A stretch of 64,000 nucleotides of DNA from an uncultured Bacteroidia bacterium (GCA_902776565.1 CACYQN010000009.1:75036-139035), one strand, 5' to 3'. Counted from the stretch's first letter, positions 16,445-25,719 are shown. Numbers and translations are program-made. The notes: generated from the sequence alone by a model not told the origin.

Positions 16445-19400
16445 ATGATGAGAAAATTTATCTTTGGTATTGCAGCTATGATCATTTCCATCGCTGCATT
16501 TGCGCAGACAGAAGGCGAAAATTGTGCAAATCCAAGCGCGATTTCAAGTCTTCCTTATTCCGCACAAAGTCAGACGACTTTAGGAACAAATCCTTACACA
16601 TTATCAACCTACACTATGCGTAGCGGATGCCACGTTTACAAGTACATCCCTGCTGAGAACCAGAATGTCAACATTAATATTTCTGGTATAAATCGCGCAT
16701 ACGATCCCGAAGCAACATCTCTGCTTACGATTCCAGGTGTAGGTATCTTTTTATACAACGGTTGTCCAGACAATGAAAATGCTCAATTGATTGGAACCCC
16801 ATTCGTTTCCAACTCTTTGTCATCAACTTCTGGCTCAATAAGCAATGTAAGTCTCACAGAATCAACAGAATATTACATTGTAGTTGCAGCCGACTCACTG
16901 GTAGGACAAAGCTTTATTTTCGGCACATATGCTAGCTACACAACAGCAACGTTCAATCTTTCCATTGAAAAAATTGTTGAACACGATGTTGCCATCCGCA
17001 CAGTAAACGTTTCAAATTCAGGATGTTCCGCGACAACTTCAGTTTCGTACACCATTGCTAACAATGGTACGCTCGATGCTGAAGAAAATGCAGTTTCGGT
17101 TGTTTGCAATGTAAACGGCGTTGCCGCTGCAAACGAAACTCTTCCGGCAATTGCATCAGGAGCAACTCTGACAAGGACATTTGAAAATGTAGCATTGGCA
17201 CAAGGAAACAACACAATAGAAATCGTTGCAACACTTGCCGGCGACGAAACCCCAGAAAACAACTCCGGTGAAGCAACCGCAACAAGAAATGCATTAATAA
17301 CAGACTTCGCTTTCTCTGAAAACTTTGAAGGCGACGAACCTTTCAACTGGACAGCAAGCCCAGCCAACTCTTGGTCAATCCGTCAGCTCGAAGAAAGCGA
17401 CAACCACTTCTATATGACCGACACCGCTGTCAGCAAGAACTCATACATCGCATCTCCTTGCTTGAGCTTTGCTGAACTTGATATGCCAGAACTTCACTTT
17501 GATGTTGCTGCTGACTATCCTGTTTCTTCAGGTGGAATCGGCGACATCTTTGGAACCGGAGGTGGCGTAACCACAAGAGGTTTCGTTTTGGGTTCTATCA
17601 ACGGAACTACTTGGGATACAGTTGCTCCTATCGAAGCAACAGGTGTTCCTGTAAACAAGAACATCAGCCTTGCAAGATACGCAAACGAATCGAGCGTACA
17701 GCTCCGTATAATCTACAATGCAGGTGCAGGTTTCGACCTTGGCGGTCTGTTTGGAGGAACAACAACTGGCGGTGCTGGCGTTGCTATCGACAACATCGTA
17801 GTAAGAAATGCTGCTGACAAGGACTTGGGCGTTACTGCAATAACCGGTCCTGCTTCGGGTTGCGGACTTTCAAACGGACATGTAAGCATTACAATAAAGA
17901 ACTATGGTCGCGTTGCTCAATCGTCATACGTTGTAAAATACTCTGTTGACGGCGGTGCAAACTGGGTTGAAGAAACTGTCAGCACACCAATAGCAGTAAA
18001 CGCAACTGCAGATTATACTTTCAACGCAACACTCAGCCTTCCGACATTCGGAACATACAACATAATTGCAAAGACCGAACTCACTGGCGACGAAGATGCA
18101 AGCAACGACGAGGCTGAAGGAATCGTTGTTTCTCAAGGCTTGTACAATTCCGACAACTCATACGCAATATTTGACGACGAAGAATTCGTAAACGACTGGT
18201 ATGCTGGCGGAACAAACTCATCATGGGAATTCGGCAAAACCGCCATTTCTCAGAACGACAGCATCTGGACTTGGGCAACAAATCCTAACGGACCTGTAAA
18301 CCCAAGCGAAGAATCATTCTTGTACTCTCCATGCTACAACCTTACCGGAATGCAGAATCCAATATTAAAGATAAGCCTTATGTACAACCTCAGCGCAATG
18401 GACATGGGTGATGACACTGGCGAAATGCCATTCGACCCAAGTAGCATGTTTGGCATATTTGGCGGTTCACTTTCTCTTTGGTACACAGTTAACGGTGGCT
18501 CTTCATGGATAGAAGTTGTTGCTGTTGACGGAGACATCAACGAAGGCTGGTACACATCAAACATGATGTCCGAAGGTGCAACTGACCCAGGATGGTCGGG
18601 CAACACCAACGGCTTCGTAACCGTAAAGACAAAACTTCACTTCCCAAGCTCAGCTGACCTCTCAAGTGTAAAGTTCAGATTTGCATTCAAGACAACCAGC
18701 ATGAATATGGGTGACGATGAAACCGGTATGGGTGACATTTTTGGAAGTATCTTCGGTGGTATGACAGGAGGAAACTCCATAAAGGGTGCAGCTATCAACA
18801 ACTTCATCGTATATGACTGCCCGGCTCCAGCACCTGTAGCTTCTTTCACTTACACAAACGACGCTTGCTCGGGACTTGTTGAATTTACCAACACTTCGCA
18901 GAATGCAGAATCGTACGCTTGGAACTTCGGTGACGGCGCAGGCCTTGACCTCGGCGAACTCACTGGCGAAGAAGGCTTTGACTTCAGCCAGTTCTTCGGT
19001 GACGGTTCAACAACTTCAACCGAAGAGAACCCGACTATGACATACCAAAATGCAGGCGACTACACTGTTACCCTTACCGCAACCAACGAATGCGGAACTG
19101 GTACAACCCAGGAAACTGTTACCGTTGATATGTCTGCTCCTACCGCTTCGTTCACATACAGCGAAAACGGCAACGGCGTTGTAACGTTTACAAACAATTC
19201 ACAGAATGCAACCATCTACAGCTGGAACTTCGGTGACGGTTCTACTTCAACAGAAGAAAACCCGACTCACACATATACCGCTAACGGCAACTATACAGTG
19301 ACTTTGACTGCTTCAAGCCCATGCGGAAGCGACAATGCTACTCAGACCGTCAACATCATTATCACTGGCATCGAAGAAGTAACCGATGGCATCAGCATCT

Positions 19401-19600
19401 ATCCTAACCCGGCAAACAGCATAATCAACATCGTAAATGCAGAAAATGCAAATGTTGAGATTGTAAACGCTCTCGGTCAGGTCGTATATGCTAAGGAAAA
19501 TGTTTCAGGTGAAATTTCAATCGATGTAAGAAACCTCACTGACGGAATGTATTTCGTAAAGGTAAACGATACAGTTACTAAGGTTAACATTGTAAAGTAA
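16445..19600 (+). CDS. Large surface protein with CARDB-like, MAM-like and PKD domains and a T9SS sorting domain
   Basis: 1051 residues, starting MMRKF (either Met possible), with signal peptide to about residue 21. The order appears to be: N-terminal beta domain (22-175); CARDB-like (about 176-280, SVSYTIANNGTLDAEEN); jellyroll/MAM-like (285-455); second CARDB-like (456-560, VSITIKNYGRVAQSS); second jellyroll (570-790); two PKD domains (about 796-890 and 898-965, both with W-N-F-G-D-G); and a type A T9SS sorting domain (about 980-1051, SIYPNPANSIINI to FVKVNDTVTKVNIVK). It should be exported by Sec, then by type IX secretion, and fixed to the surface. Short acidic glycine-rich loops recur in several domains. 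Binding to glycans or matrix is a guess. Confidence 0.9.
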   Translation: MMRKFIFGIAAMIISIAAFAQTEGENCANPSAISSLPYSAQSQTTLGTNPYTLSTYTMRSGCHVYKYIPAENQNVNINISGINRAYDPEATSLLTIPGVGIFLYNGCPDNENAQLIGTPFVSNSLSSTSGSISNVSLTESTEYYIVVAADSLVGQSFIFGTYASYTTATFNLSIEKIVEHDVAIRTVNVSNSGCSATTSVSYTIANNGTLDAEENAVSVVCNVNGVAAANETLPAIASGATLTRTFENVALAQGNNTIEIVATLAGDETPENNSGEATATRNALITDFAFSENFEGDEPFNWTASPANSWSIRQLEESDNHFYMTDTAVSKNSYIASPCLSFAELDMPELHFDVAADYPVSSGGIGDIFGTGGGVTTRGFVLGSINGTTWDTVAPIEATGVPVNKNISLARYANESSVQLRIIYNAGAGFDLGGLFGGTTTGGAGVAIDNIVVRNAADKDLGVTAITGPASGCGLSNGHVSITIKNYGRVAQSSYVVKYSVDGGANWVEETVSTPIAVNATADYTFNATLSLPTFGTYNIIAKTELTGDEDASNDEAEGIVVSQGLYNSDNSYAIFDDEEFVNDWYAGGTNSSWEFGKTAISQNDSIWTWATNPNGPVNPSEESFLYSPCYNLTGMQNPILKISLMYNLSAMDMGDDTGEMPFDPSSMFGIFGGSLSLWYTVNGGSSWIEVVAVDGDINEGWYTSNMMSEGATDPGWSGNTNGFVTVKTKLHFPSSADLSSVKFRFAFKTTSMNMGDDETGMGDIFGSIFGGMTGGNSIKGAAINNFIVYDCPAPAPVASFTYTNDACSGLVEFTNTSQNAESYAWNFGDGAGLDLGELTGEEGFDFSQFFGDGSTTSTEENPTMTYQNAGDYTVTLTATNECGTGTTQETVTVDMSAPTASFTYSENGNGVVTFTNNSQNATIYSWNFGDGSTSTEENPTHTYTANGNYTVTLTASSPCGSDNATQTVNIIITGIEEVTDGISIYPNPANSIINIVNAENANVEIVNALGQVVYAKENVSGEISIDVRNLTDGMYFVKVNDTVTKVNIVK

Positions 19601-19627
19601 CCATTTCATAACATAGACTAGAATGAA

Positions 19628-19657
19628 TCTGCCACTATTTCGGTGGCAGATTTTTTT
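19628..19657 (+). terminator. Rho-independent terminator of the T9SS surface-protein gene
   Basis: Stem TCTGCCAC / GTGGCAGA with a 7-nt loop and seven T residues, 28 bp after the stop codon. Confidence 0.9.
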
Positions 19658-19679
19658 CAAAATTTTTGAAACTTTTTTC

Positions 19680-19700
19680 ATATCTTATCGTATAAGATAT
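19680..19700. promoter_or_regulatory. Perfect inverted repeat upstream of rpoD
   Basis: Arms ATATCTTAT and ATAAGATAT flank a 3-nt centre. The site ends 18 bp before the rpoD ATG. It has no U-tract and is A+T-rich, so an operator is more likely than a terminator. No matching regulator is known from this window. Confidence 0.5.
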
Positions 19701-19718
19701 TAGTTTTAAAAATAAGAA

Positions 19719-20579
19719 ATGAGACAGTTAAAGATTACTAAATCAATTACCAATCGCGAGAGCGCATCGTTGGATAAATACTTGCAGGAGATTGGTAAAG
19801 AAGAACTTATCACCGTAGAAGAAGAAGTTGAATTGGCGCAGAGAATCAGGAAAGGCGACCGTGCAGCATTGGAAAAACTTACAAAGGCCAATTTGCGTTT
19901 TGTCGTTTCCGTTGCAAAGCAGTACCAGAACCAGGGCTTAAGCCTCCCAGACCTTATCAATGAAGGCAACCTCGGACTTATCCGCGCAGCCGAAAAGTTT
20001 GACGAGACTCGTGGTTTTAAGTTTATATCATACGCAGTATGGTGGATTCGCCAGTCTATACTTCAGGCATTGGCAGAACAGGCTCGTATTGTAAGGCTTC
20101 CTTTGAATCAGGTTGGTTCGCTCAACAAGATTAACAAGGCATTGTCACGATTCGAGCAGGAAAACGAACGCCGTCCTACCTCCGAAGAACTGGCTAAGGT
20201 TCTCGATATGCCGGAAGACAAAATCTCTGACACTCTGAAGGTTTCTGGACGTCACACTTCACTTGATGCTCCATTTGCAAACGGCGAAGACAACAGCCTT
20301 GTCGATGTGCTTGAAAATACCGACTTGCCAAACACCGACTCAAAGCTTATCGAAGAATCACTTTCAAAGGAAATCGAGCGCGTACTTGCCGCCCTCACCG
20401 AAAGGGAAAGAGAAATCGTAAAGATGTTCTTCGGCATCGGCGGTCCGGAAAGAACCCTCGAAGAAATCAGCGACCAGTTCGGACTTACACGCGAAAGAGT
20501 TAGACAAATCAAGGAAAAGGCTATCAGACGACTGAAGCATTCCAACAGAAGCAAGTTGCTGAAGAGTTATTTAGGTTAA
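19719..20579 (+). CDS. rpoD: Primary RNA polymerase sigma factor (RpoD/SigA)
   Basis: 286 residues, the short form typical of Bacteroidota, lacking region 1.1. Region 1.2 ([22 protein letters not shown]) is followed by region 2 with the core-binding [20 protein letters not shown] and the -10 recognition helix [14 protein letters not shown]. Region 3 follows, and region 4.2 holds the helix-turn-helix [27 protein letters not shown]. It recognises the TTTG / TAnnTTTG promoters seen through this window. It stands alone between two terminators. Confidence 0.97.
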   Translation: MRQLKITKSITNRESASLDKYLQEIGKEELITVEEEVELAQRIRKGDRAALEKLTKANLRFVVSVAKQYQNQGLSLPDLINEGNLGLIRAAEKFDETRGFKFISYAVWWIRQSILQALAEQARIVRLPLNQVGSLNKINKALSRFEQENERRPTSEELAKVLDMPEDKISDTLKVSGRHTSLDAPFANGEDNSLVDVLENTDLPNTDSKLIEESLSKEIERVLAALTEREREIVKMFFGIGGPERTLEEISDQFGLTRERVRQIKEKAIRRLKHSNRSKLLKSYLG

Positions 20580-20581
20580 AC

Positions 20582-20608
20582 AAAAAGCGTCTTTCGGGAC
20601 GCTTTTTT
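20582..20608 (+). terminator. Terminator between rpoD and the convergent glycosyltransferase gene
   Basis: Arms AAAAAGCGTC / GACGCTTTTT form a stem with a short loop and T-run starting 3 bp after the rpoD stop. The A-run on the other side means it could also serve the convergent minus-strand gene, whose stop it touches. Confidence 0.85.
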
Positions 20609-21408
20609 TATCTCATCAGTCCGTGCCAGAACAGACTCAATTTAAATCTGGATTTTATTCCTTCCCAAATGCCTACGTACTTAATTTGCACACCGTTGCG
20701 CCTTGCCAACTGAGCAAATAATGACAACTTCAAAAAGGCTTCTCGTCCTATCCTATTCCTTCGCCATTCCTCATTTACCCAATGTATTACAAACCAATCA
20801 TTTGGCACATTTACATTGCCAGCAAGCATCTTGCGCACCACATTCCACGAATCTTCGTTGGACATCTTCCGTACATACGACTCCAATCCCATCGCCTGCA
20901 CATTGTCAACAAGTATCTGTATAGGCAAATGCCAGTCGCGGTTGTCTGCATCAACTTTTTTGGAAGCTTCCTCGTAGCATTTTTTCATAAGTTCGGAACC
21001 CTTCGGACATTTCATCACATTACCTACCAATGGAAGATCATGATGCGAACGGAATACATAATCCTCCTCAAAATCCAATGGTTTCAAGCAAGTTACATCC
21101 ATATCAGTCCACCATCCGCCATACACATACAGCAACTTGTAACGGAAAATATCGCTGAATCCAGCATAACTGCCCTTTCCGTGTCCAAACTGGTTTGTAT
21201 GGTTGTACGAAAAGACCTTTTCACGTGGAATGATTTCGGAAGCATCCTTTACAACAGCACCTTCGGGAAGCGGAGTTTCAATTTCATCGTATGCCCAAAG
21301 TACAAACCTATGTCCATTATTTATGAACGACTTGATAGTCAGCAGTTCGCAAGCGGAAAGGCTTTTGCCTATCCACATTGCGTTTACCGTCAAGTTGCTG
21401 TCGTCCAT
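20608..21408 (-). CDS. Glycosyltransferase with DXD motif (GT32 / capsular sugar transferase type)
   Basis: 266 residues. It begins NAMWIGKSLSACELLTIKSF and contains FSDIFRYKLLYVYGGWWTDMDVTCL. The GGWW-x-DMD segment is the metal/nucleotide-sugar-binding DXD motif of the GT32-like family (Gly_transf_sug, as in Och1 and capsule enzymes). It probably adds a sugar to a surface polysaccharide or glycoprotein in the cytoplasm. It lies 4 bp after clpC, probably by read-through rather than functional link. Confidence 0.85.
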   Translation of the reverse strand: MDDSNLTVNAMWIGKSLSACELLTIKSFINNGHRFVLWAYDEIETPLPEGAVVKDASEIIPREKVFSYNHTNQFGHGKGSYAGFSDIFRYKLLYVYGGWWTDMDVTCLKPLDFEEDYVFRSHHDLPLVGNVMKCPKGSELMKKCYEEASKKVDADNRDWHLPIQILVDNVQAMGLESYVRKMSNEDSWNVVRKMLAGNVNVPNDWFVIHWVNEEWRRNRIGREAFLKLSLFAQLARRNGVQIKYVGIWEGIKSRFKLSLFWHGLMR

Positions 21409-21412
21409 AAGT

Positions 21413-23920
21413 TTAAACCTTCGACAACGACACCTTCATACCTTCTACATCATCGTATTCCAAGGTAATGAGGTTATTTTCAGCAACATCTGCCTTAATA
21501 ATGTATTCTGCCAGAACGTCCTCGACGTACCTCTGTATTGCCCGTTTCAGATGACGAGCACCGAACTTCGGATCGTAGCCCTTATCCACGACAAAATCCT
21601 TTGCCGACTGCTCAATCTTCAAAGTAAAGCCCATATCCTTAACCCTGTCGTACAGCCCGGCAAGCTCAATGTCGATAATCTTGCAGATGTCGTCCTTTGT
21701 AAGAGTATTGAACTGCACAATGTCATCGATACGGTTTATGAACTCGGGCGAGAAAGTTTTCTTCAAAGCATTTTCAATCACCGACTTGGCATTCTCGTCG
21801 TAAGCATCTTTGCGAGCCTTAGTGTCGAATCCCACTCCCACTCCGAAATCCGACAACTGGCGCGAACCTATGTTGGAAGTCATTATGAGAATTGTGTTCT
21901 TGAAGTCAATCTTCCTGCCCGAACTGTCGGTAAGGCGACCTTCGTCAAGTATTTGAAGCAGAATGTTGAACACATCGGGATGCGCCTTCTCAATTTCATC
22001 AAGCAGCACCACCGAGTAAGGTTTGCGCCTTACGCGTTCGGTAAGCTGACCGCCTTCCTCGTAGCCGACATATCCCGGAGGCGCTCCGACAAGCCTCGAC
22101 ACCGAGAACTTCTCCATATATTCGCTCATATCAATGCGAATCAGAGCATCGTCAGTATCAAACAGATAGTTTGCCAAAATCTTTGCAAGCTGAGTCTTTC
22201 CAACGCCAGTCGGACCAAGGAAAATAAATGTACCTATAGGCTTGTTCGGGTCCTTCAAACCAGCTCTGTTGCGGTGTATTGCACTGACAACCTTGCTTAT
22301 AGCCTCGTCCTGACCGATGATTTTTCCTGCAAGAGCCTTGTTCATCTCAAGCAGACGGGTTCCTTCCGACTGAGCCACACGCTTCACGGGAACGCCAGAA
22401 ATCATTGCAACTACTTCAGCGACATCCTCTTCGGTAATAAGTTTCTTGTCGTCGTTCATTGCGCTCATCCACTGCTTCTTGTACTGGGCAATGGCTGTTT
22501 CCTGTTCGCGTTCCTTGTCCCTGTATGTTGCGGCCTCCTCAAAGTGCTGGTCTTTAACAGCCTGCATCTTTTTCTCCTTGATTTTCTGGAGTTCGGCTTC
22601 AATTTCCAAAATCTTATTCGGCACCGACACCTTGAACGAGTGCATTCTTGCACCAGCTTCGTCAAGGGCATCAATGGCCTTGTCGGGCTGAGCGCGGTCG
22701 CTTATGTATCTGTCGGTCAGCCTTACGCACGCCTCAATAGCCTTGTCGGAATAGATAACCTTGTGATGGTCTTCGTACTTGCCTTTTACCTTCTGCAGAA
22801 TATGTATAGTGTCCTCCAGCGACGGCGATTCTACGATAACCTTCTGGAAACGACGTTCCAATGCGCCATCGTGTTCAATCTTGCGGTACTCGTCAAGGGT
22901 TGTAGAGCCAATGCACTGAATTTCACCACGGGCAAGCGCAGGCTTCAGAATGTTGGCCGCATCAAAATTGCCCGACGAATCGCCAGCACCAACTATGGTA
23001 TGAATCTCATCAATAAACAGAATGACATCAGGCGAAGCCTTCAGTTCGTCAATAAGGTCGGTCATACGTTCCTCAAACTGACCGCGGTACATCGTACCTG
23101 CCACCATCGAGGTCATATTCAGCATAATGAGCCTCTTGTCGAAAAGTACGTGCGAAACCTCCTTCTTTACAATCTTGGTAGCCAGAGCCTCAATGATTGC
23201 CGACTTTCCAACGCCCGGTTCGCCTATGAGCACAGGATTGTTCTTCCTGCGGCGCGAAAGTATCTGAGTAATACGGTTTATCTCCGTTTCGCGACCATAT
23301 ACGGGGTCGAGCTTATCTTCTTTTGCCGCAGCTGTCAAATCAACGCCAAACTGGTCGAGCATAGGAGTTTGCGACTTTCCCATACGTCTCTGCCTGCGCT
23401 GTTCGCCGACAGCATACTCCCTGTCGTCAAACAATGGGTCAAAGTCTTCATTATCAACAGGCTCGTCGTCATTGCCATCAACAACATCCCACGAACCAAG
23501 TTCCAAAGTCATTCGGAACAAGTCGTATTCTATGTTGAACTTTCCGAGCAACACAAGCAGATTGCTAGGTACTTTCAGTATTGCCAGCATCAGATGGTTA
23601 GTGTTAATCTCGTTGCTTCCAAGCGATATGGCCTCAGAGTGCATAAATAGCCTAATCCTTGATATTGGCTTGCTGTCAACGACATCGTCAGGATTTATAA
23701 AAGCAATCTGTGATAACCTGTAATTATTCTCTATTGCCGACTTGAGTTCGGACAGATTGACATTCAATTCCTTAAGTTTCAGAGCAGCCTCACAATCGGA
23801 GTTACGCAAAATACCCAGAAGCAGATGTTCCGGATTGAGCATACTGCTGCCAAGCCTTACCGCCTCTTCCTTGCTGTACTGCCAAGTATCTATCAATGAT
23901 GGGGAATAATTCTTTTCCAT
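21413..23920 (-). CDS. clpC: ClpC-type AAA+ chaperone/unfoldase (Hsp100)
   Basis: 835 residues from MEKNYSPSLIDTWQYSKEEA; a longer in-frame start would add 34 residues that precede the promoter. A Clp_N repeat domain (1-160) is followed by AAA1 with Walker A GEPGVGKSA (about 232) and Walker B VILFIDEIH. A middle coiled coil comes next (about 405-480), then AAA2 with Walker A GPTGVGKTQ (about 568) and Walker B YSVVLLDEIEKAHPDVFN. The UVR-like middle segment places it in ClpC rather than ClpB. It unfolds substrates, probably for ClpP. A TATTTTTG -7 box lies 20 bp upstream (23940-23947). Confidence 0.93.
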   Translation of the reverse strand: MEKNYSPSLIDTWQYSKEEAVRLGSSMLNPEHLLLGILRNSDCEAALKLKELNVNLSELKSAIENNYRLSQIAFINPDDVVDSKPISRIRLFMHSEAISLGSNEINTNHLMLAILKVPSNLLVLLGKFNIEYDLFRMTLELGSWDVVDGNDDEPVDNEDFDPLFDDREYAVGEQRRQRRMGKSQTPMLDQFGVDLTAAAKEDKLDPVYGRETEINRITQILSRRRKNNPVLIGEPGVGKSAIIEALATKIVKKEVSHVLFDKRLIMLNMTSMVAGTMYRGQFEERMTDLIDELKASPDVILFIDEIHTIVGAGDSSGNFDAANILKPALARGEIQCIGSTTLDEYRKIEHDGALERRFQKVIVESPSLEDTIHILQKVKGKYEDHHKVIYSDKAIEACVRLTDRYISDRAQPDKAIDALDEAGARMHSFKVSVPNKILEIEAELQKIKEKKMQAVKDQHFEEAATYRDKEREQETAIAQYKKQWMSAMNDDKKLITEEDVAEVVAMISGVPVKRVAQSEGTRLLEMNKALAGKIIGQDEAISKVVSAIHRNRAGLKDPNKPIGTFIFLGPTGVGKTQLAKILANYLFDTDDALIRIDMSEYMEKFSVSRLVGAPPGYVGYEEGGQLTERVRRKPYSVVLLDEIEKAHPDVFNILLQILDEGRLTDSSGRKIDFKNTILIMTSNIGSRQLSDFGVGVGFDTKARKDAYDENAKSVIENALKKTFSPEFINRIDDIVQFNTLTKDDICKIIDIELAGLYDRVKDMGFTLKIEQSAKDFVVDKGYDPKFGARHLKRAIQRYVEDVLAEYIIKADVAENNLITLEYDDVEGMKVSLSKV

Positions 23921-23939
23921 TCTAAATCCATTTGAAGTG

Positions 23940-23947
23940 CAAAAATA
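23940..23947 (-). promoter_or_regulatory. -7 box of the clpC promoter
   Basis: TATTTTTG on the minus strand, 19 bp upstream of the chosen clpC start. It argues against the longer reading frame start at 24022. Confidence 0.5.
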
Positions 23948-24056
23948 AAACTTTTCGGTGGGATAACCTTGAACTAATATTAAAATAGGTATAATTTTAT
24001 TGGGCTCTAATTTTACAAACAACCGAAATTATTCTGATTTTTTTGCCAACCCTTTG

Positions 24057-24169
24057 CCGTCATTCCGTAAAGTAGAACGAACAGCATAAGGAACGTTGCT
24101 TGTGAGTTCACTTATACGGAATCCTCCCCGTTCCGTATCGCGTGTATGTTCTAACTTGTGGAATGACGG
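24057..24169. repeat. Solo copy A of the CCGTCATTCC palindromic repeat family
   Basis: A 113-bp element with perfect 10-bp terminal inverted repeats CCGTCATTCC / GGAATGACGG. Partial complementarity continues inward for about 15 bp more. The centre contains GTGAGTTCACTTATACGG and CCCCGTTCCGTATCGCGTG. The same blocks occur in order in the element at 28319-28480 and, split, at 55283-55841. No target duplication is evident. The remaining gene-free sequence (23948-24056 and 24170-24340) shows nothing else. Confidence 0.8.
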
Positions 24170-24340
24170 TCTCTGTTTTTTTAACGTAATGATAATCTGT
24201 TTGTTATAAAAACTACAAAAAATCAATTGAATATCAAACTATAGCCTTTTATTTATATAGAACAAAGCATTCTAACACCTAAGACAAAACAGGCATCACC
24301 ATCACCCAAAAACACGACAAAACAAATGTGTTGCGATTGC

Positions 24341-24390
24341 AAAAAAAAGAAGAGAACCCCATGCCTATCAACAGACATAGGAATTCTCTT
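24341..24390 (-). terminator. Strong terminator of the DUF4332 gene
   Basis: On the minus strand AAGAGAATTCCTATG pairs with CATGGGGTTCTCTT-type sequence (with small mismatches) around a short loop and is followed by TCTTTTTTTT. It begins about 20 bp after the stop codon. Confidence 0.85.
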
Positions 24391-24408
24391 CCTGTAATTT
24401 CATACAAA

Positions 24409-24816
24409 TTAATAAGTTACCTTTGGATCCAAGCCCTTAGCCTGGTCTATCATCTTCTGAATTTCAGCCACAACTGGAGTACGACCGCAGATATGACGAG
24501 CCTCGTTAATTTCGGCGAGCTTTGGCTGCAGATTCTCTGCCAAACGATGACGGAATTCCTTTACAGTGTCAACACCAGCAACCTCAAGCAGTTCTGCAAA
24601 CTGAGGTCCTACACCATTGATACGGAAAAGGTCTGCATGGTTGGTCCAGCGGAGAATGAGCTTCTCGTTGATACCTATTGCCTCTGCCAATTCCTTGCGA
24701 CCTTTGGGTGCTGCACATTTCTCTAGCAATTCGCTTGCCTTATTAATACCTGCACTTTGTAACTTGCTGGCATAAACCTCACCAACACCTTCAATGTCAA
24801 TAATTTTGTAATCCAT
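24409..24816 (-). CDS. DUF4332 helix-hairpin-helix protein
   Basis: 135 residues with two helix-hairpin-helix-like segments. The first is DIEGVGEVYASKLQSAGINKASELL (residues about 7-31). The second is INGVGPQFAELLEVAGVDTVKEF (about 66-88). This is the DUF4332 pattern, related to HhH motifs that bind DNA non-specifically or mediate protein contacts. The function is unknown. It stands alone with its own terminator. Confidence 0.85.
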   Translation of the reverse strand: MDYKIIDIEGVGEVYASKLQSAGINKASELLEKCAAPKGRKELAEAIGINEKLILRWTNHADLFRINGVGPQFAELLEVAGVDTVKEFRHRLAENLQPKLAEINEARHICGRTPVVAEIQKMIDQAKGLDPKVTY

Positions 24817-24912
24817 GTCTATTAATACTTTTAGTTATTAAATATTTATACACAAAAATATAAATAATTTTCAAAATGCAGCCTATAATGGCAGTTTTTT
24901 ACAACTACCTTA

Positions 24913-25097
24913 CACGGCTCTTTCATTTGGACCATATTGTTATTTGTGATACAAATAATTAGCATCTGAATAAATCCGCTGGCTGAGCTTGTCGCGCCGC
25001 ACTGAGCATCGAAGGGAAGTCAAGGTAACGAAATGATATAATGCTACTAACCTTACCCATCGACAGGCTCAGGGGGCGGTTAAATGAAAGAGCCGTG
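24913..25097. mobile_element. 185-bp MITE-like insertion with 9-bp target duplication
   Basis: The outer 16 bp (CACGGCTCTTTCATTT) are repeated exactly in inverse orientation at the other end. The element is directly flanked by identical 9-mers, ACTACCTTA at 24904-24912 and 25098-25106. Inside is a second, imperfect inverted pair (CTGAGCTTGTCG / CGACAGGCTCAG). There is no coding potential. Perfect terminal repeats plus duplication of the target indicate insertion of a miniature element moved by a transposase encoded elsewhere. The right-hand target copy contains the stop codon of the XRE gene, which is preserved. Confidence 0.85.
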
Positions 25098-25103
25098 ACT
25101 ACC

Positions 25104-25619
25104 TTATATCTTCTTTCCGTTTGGCAAGTAGCAGTCGAAAGTAGAATCGGAATACATCACGATTATTTTCTCAATTGATTTACGGTCATTTTGAAGAGTT
25201 TTTGTCGGGGCAACATACTGTGGCTCATTGCATTGAGCAGGTTCTGGCTCCGATTTTTCCTCTTGTTTAAGCGTTTCTGGTTCAAAAAAATCGTCGTCAT
25301 ATGTACTATTATCAGTTTTTTCGTCTTCATTTGCCATTAAGGTAACAGGCTGAGGAGAACTTACCGAAGAAAACAAATCCGGTTCACGATTTGCCACCTT
25401 CGTATCCGCCGACTTGTACATTTCGCCACGACCGAAAAGAAGCCACTCTGGATTCACACCTCGGAAACGTTCCAAAATTCTTGTCACTAGCTCTAACGAA
25501 ATTTTATTTCTGCCTCCAAGATAATGCGAAAGAGCAGAACTTCCAACTCCAATTTCATCGGCAAACTTAACTAAGCCGATATTCTCAGACTCCATTATTT
25601 TCTTGATTCGGTCTATCAT
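25104..25619 (-). CDS. XRE-family helix-turn-helix regulator
   Basis: 171 residues. The N-terminal HTH (about 1-62) contains GLVKFADEIGVGSSALSHYLGGRNKISLELVTRIL followed by FRGVNPEWLLFGRGEMYKS, a layout common to Cro/CI-like regulators of Bacteroidota. A long acidic, Pro/Glu-rich linker follows (70-145). A short conserved tail (EKIIVMYSDSTFDCYLPNGKKI) completes it. Three TTACAnnTGTAA palindromes lie 20-90 bp in front of its start, so it probably represses itself. The stop codon lies in the target duplication of the adjacent MITE-like insertion. Confidence 0.85.
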   Translation of the reverse strand: MIDRIKKIMESENIGLVKFADEIGVGSSALSHYLGGRNKISLELVTRILERFRGVNPEWLLFGRGEMYKSADTKVANREPDLFSSVSSPQPVTLMANEDEKTDNSTYDDDFFEPETLKQEEKSEPEPAQCNEPQYVAPTKTLQNDRKSIEKIIVMYSDSTFDCYLPNGKKI

Positions 25620-25637
25620 ATTTTTACAAAAATTTAA

Positions 25638-25719
25638 GTTTACAAATGTAACACTTATATTAATTACATTTGTAAAAAGTTATAAACAATATTATAGTTT
25701 ACATTTGTAAATTGTAAAC
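25638..25719. promoter_or_regulatory. Operator cluster 1 (three TTACAnnTGTAA sites) before the XRE gene
   Basis: Full palindromes at 25640-25651, 25664-25675 and 25699-25710, plus the half-site TTGTAAAC at 25712-25719. The sites are spaced 24 and 35 bp apart (centre to centre) and sit just upstream of the XRE start. The layout suits autoregulation. Confidence 0.7.

Noticed and set aside
21203..23650. 815-codon open frame on the plus strand opposite clpC
   Set aside because: It is antisense to a highly conserved AAA+ gene. Its translation has no domain and results from the codon bias of the true gene.
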